This document shows, in pieces, positions 8,662-10,967 of a stretch of 10,967 nt of DNA. Under the pieces are notes generated by a model. It was given only the letters and a program-made list of their open reading frames with translations, was not told the origin of the DNA and made no database searches. Both the position numbers and the translations under genes were made by a program. Position 1 is the stretch's first letter. Each line of letters begins with the position of its first letter. Origin of the DNA: Phlegmacium glaucopus (Eukaryota; Basidiomycota; Agaricomycetes; Agaricales; Cortinariaceae). The stretch is taken from positions 59,548-70,514 of the forward strand of contig MU130626.1 in NCBI GenBank assembly GCA_015039465.1, in the 5' to 3' direction.

Positions 8662-9726
8662 ATGCCATCAAATTTTAAATACCCACGGTTCCACAACTGC
8701 ACCTCAGCACAATTCTAGCCACGACGCTATACGCCCTCCAAAAGCAGCTGGTCAAACTCACTGATGTATACACCAACAAGGACATGCTTGTCTCTTCGAT
8801 TTGTCTGCCAACTTTCCATTATCACGGAATCTCGCCGATGCGGTTGAGATATTAACAAAATTCAATAAAAGAGGAAACACCCTAGGATGCCTTTCAGACT
8901 CATTCTCGCCTGTTAATTTCTCCAAAATCAATCATATTTGGGACCACGAAAATTGCTACTCAACGCCAATCTTGTCATGTTCTATAGGAATATTTGACTC
9001 GTCCCGGGTCGTACCTTTCAGATCCACCATCCCTGGAGAAACTCAACCCCAAGTGGGACGCTGGCATTCTTTCAGGAAGAAAGACGATATTGATGATGAC
9101 AAAGGCTATGAGTTGAACTCACGAGCAGGAACTAACGATGGTACTGTGTCCTGGGAGGATATCTGGAATGGCTCTGCTTCGAAAGATATCCCACTTCCCG
9201 ACGAATTACGTTCTCTTGAGTGAGTTACTAAAGGCTCTTTTCAAAACAAATCGAAGAAGTAATCATTGGGGCTGTTTACTACTCTAGCCAATCCACCATT
9301 GATTCTATCATCTTTTTTTCGGATCTTCAACCAGAAGGCCTGTGTCAGTCCCTAGGAGCCTTGCCATCGACCACCACCCAATTAGGGCTCATAGCTGCAT
9401 CAACACACTTCATCTCTGCTCGACCGGTTACCTTATGTCGCAATGATTCTTTCTTCGGTGATGGGGCCGTCGGAGTTGCCCTTCTCAAACGAACGAATGA
9501 GAGTAAAATGGTTTCCTCTCGCGTGGATTTCTTGGGCACACAGAAGCTCTCCGGACCGTTGACCGTGACAAGGTGGGGGTATCTCACACTTCTCTGGTTA
9601 TTTCTTTATTGTTTTGTGTCTAGGTGCGAAGGAAATATGATCAACGGACTCGACTTCTCTAATCCCACCCAGCTTCTACTCAATGTCATCCGCCTCGCAG
9701 GAGTTGACATGCTAGCGCCTCCTTGA
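8662..9726 (+). CDS. FIST-domain protein, N-terminal and central part (frameshifted)
   Basis: The likely start is ATG 8662 (MPSNFKYPRFHNCTSAQ). One missing base near 8712 leads to ILATTLYALQKQLVKLTDVY, and another near 8785-8795 leads to FDLSANFPLSRNLADAVEIL. The frame continues FRSTIPGETQPQVGRWHSFR and closes exon 1 at 9219. The introns are 9220-9287 (68 nt, GTGAGT to CTCTAG) and 9573-9623 (51 nt, read-through because it is 17 codons). Exon 2 holds STIDSIIFFSDLQPEGL, LGLIAASTHFISARPVTL and FFGDGAVGVALLKR. Exon 3 holds CEGNMINGLDFSNPTQLLLN. FIST domains are predicted small-ligand-sensing modules. The family call rests on remembered motifs. The TGA at 9724-9726 lies at or near the edge of the reversed block and is probably not the true end. 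The C-terminal part is found in that block. Confidence 0.6.
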
Positions 9727-9846
9727 GAAGCGACTCTTGGTACATCTTAGTCTTATTGGTGAGGTGCTTTGGAACCAAACACTGTTGTACTAGGGACAAA
9801 GTGACAAGTTGAATGTTCTGATCCGATCCCCTAAAGATCGTCGGAA

Positions 9847-10006
9847 CAGAGCCCCAGTAGACCCAACTAAAGTCCCCCTTTCCGTCATTGACCTCCCAAA
9901 TTCCTTAGGGAAGGGGAAGAGCTCGAACCTGACGATCTTCGCCCCGATTTAATCAACGGATACCAAGGACTCGGCTACTACGGTCAATTTGAAGATCAAG
10001 TTAAAC
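9847..10006. repeat. Copy B of the dispersed repeat (in reversed block)
   Basis: Read from 10006 down to 9847 this matches 5173-5313 in order, including ctagcagtccaagctcga. It has about 20 extra bases (aaggggaagggattccttaa) after that string. Divergence is moderate, so it is an old duplication rather than a recent copy. The match appears only when the block is read backwards without complementing. Confidence 0.8.
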
Positions 10007-10368
10007 TTGTCAGCTAACTTGCTCACTTTTGTTAATGCGATGTCTTAGCGTTACTACGTTGCTGTCACAAGGGGTGACTACATGTAGCTAACGATACCCT
10101 GTTGCAAGACACCCCCACGAAGCCAGTTTCTAGGAACTTAGCAACCATTTTATGTTAGGAAGGCGTGTAAATTTTTTCCACTATCATATTACTATAGGAA
10201 TACTATACCACGAACTTTCTTCATAAATTCATTGAAGCACAGAAGGTCGTAGAACGTTCACCTCAGTTGTAATATATTGCTGATCACTCTTGGCCGCTGA
10301 TGACGGTAAGCTCGTGCGAATTTGGTGGTCCTTCCCTTGTAAAGGTACCTGAAAGTATAAAAACGTTG
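10007..10368. other. Spacer after the FIST gene (in reversed block)
   Basis: After un-reversal this lies downstream of the FIST stop codon and ahead of repeat copy B. It is A/T-rich with frequent stops. No gene, repeat or RNA was recognised. Confidence 0.5.
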
Positions 10369-10951
10369 GATACAACAACTTGTAAACCTTATAGACGGTG
10401 AACTTGCTGGCGTTATCCTACACTCCGTGGGACCCTCTTGCTCGCGTCGTGAACTTAGGTCACAAAAACCCAGTTTTAATTTCAAAACTCTGCGCAGTCT
10501 CCAACCGAGACGTTGCGACTCTTTACGTCTACAAACGAACTCAACGAAGTGACCCTCTAATCTCGATCTAAGGCTTTTCGCCGCATCTTCTAATCCTCTT
10601 TCAACATGTCCTCGACATTTGCCCACTACCTCCTTGATGTTTATACCTCCCCAATAAATCGTCTTTGTCCCATCTATTTTCAGGAATGAACTTGTCAGCT
10701 CGGTAGGTCTCCTCGAGATAGCCGCAGTTCTCTCTCCGAGGGCGGCGCCAAACTACCTAGCGGTCGTCAATAAAACATCCAGGCTCTATAGACAATTTCT
10801 CCGTGTTTTATTCTGACAAAGGAGGTCGCTTTGTTTCTCTTATACATGGAGAGGAGTCCCAAAATAATAATAATAAAAATGTTGACGAGGGAAACGAGGG
10901 AAACAAGAGCGGACAGCGTCTTTGTTCAGGATTGCTCTTGAGAAGCAATGT
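10369..10951. CDS. FIST-domain protein, C-terminal part (in reversed block)
   Basis: Read right to left, the frame gives CNEEFSLGLVSATGENKGSK from about 10951. After a stretch whose splicing I could not settle, it continues YKITAGDPSNRGGSLSLDAD RAPLDGSTVQ up to 10689. An intron follows at 10688-10636 (53 nt, GTAAGG donor, tgctaaat branch site, TTGTAG acceptor). The last exon (10635-10369, exactly 89 codons with the stop) starts FLHHPFTAPVQLSPNLLRRF and ends GRYSKCSTT before TAG at 10371-10369. The ITAGDPS and APLDGSTVQFLHHP stretches resemble what I recall of the FIST C-terminal domain. Phase-0 splicing into a long open frame is the strongest evidence that this block is reversed. Confidence 0.65.
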
Positions 10952-10967
10952 GAATTTAATGGGTCAT

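Larger units (their letters stand above)
9727..10967. other. Right block stored reversed without complement
   Basis: Read right to left without complement, this segment encodes the continuation of the FIST gene with a clean 53-nt intron, then a spacer, then a second copy of the sequence at 5173-5313. None of this is visible on either strand as written. The left edge cannot be fixed to the base. Forward coding is convincing to about 9706, and reversed similarity to 5173-5313 is convincing from 9847 rightward. The block appears to run to the last base of the window, because FIST-like coding begins within about 17 bases of it. Confidence 0.9.

Noticed and set aside
9345..9587. Minus-strand ORF of 80 codons
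   Set aside because: It is antisense to the FIST exon carrying the GDGAVGVAL motif.
10258..10626. Minus-strand ORF of 122 codons
   Set aside because: It lies in the reversed block and is a shadow of the last FIST exon, which reads cleanly with its intron when un-reversed.

Overview
The window looks like genomic DNA of a mushroom-type basidiomycete (Agaricomycetes). The reasons are short introns of 50-74 nt with GT(A/G)NG donors, a fungal NB-ARC/TPR gene, an F-box/LRR-like gene, a FIST-domain gene, and a Plavaka-like transposase remnant. No rRNA, tRNA, CRISPR or bacterial operon structure was seen.

The main observation is that the two ends of the window are written backwards without being complemented. 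Bases 1-2263 and roughly the last 1.1-1.25 kb (from a point between about 9707 and 9846 to 10967) make no biological sense on either strand as given. Read right to left as a plain string, each becomes ordinary fungal DNA with introns and genes that continue from the central part. At the left junction the 126-bp TPR repeat register is kept to the base if exactly bases 1-2263 are flipped. A real chromosomal inversion gives the reverse complement, so this is a data-handling artefact or a deliberate edit, not biology.

Layout after allowing for this. The left block holds the C-terminal end of a Plavaka-like transposase (2263 down to 1684, read leftward). It then has a spacer (1683-1152) and the last two thirds of a TPR array with the stop codon of the NB-ARC gene (1151-1). 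The central, correctly oriented part holds that NB-ARC/TPR gene on the minus strand (4708-2264, four exons) and a short divergent spacer. It continues with an unidentified broken gene fragment (4934-about 5331, plus) and an F-box/LRR-like gene (5485-6843, plus, one intron). An empty spacer follows, then a broken secreted-protein gene (8299-7270, minus, five exons), a small possible membrane-protein ORF (8604-8416, minus) and the start and middle of a FIST-domain gene (8662-about 9720, plus). The right block, read leftward, gives the C-terminal part of the FIST gene (10951-10369), a spacer, and a diverged second copy of the sequence at 5173-5313.

The NB-ARC/TPR gene is a fungal NLR-like receptor candidate with about 13 nearly identical 42-residue repeats. 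The other genes have no evident functional link to it. Four gene models (NB-ARC, F-box, FIST, transposase) are interrupted by frame changes that a single missing base would repair. This pattern suits deletion-type sequence errors better than independent decay of every gene.
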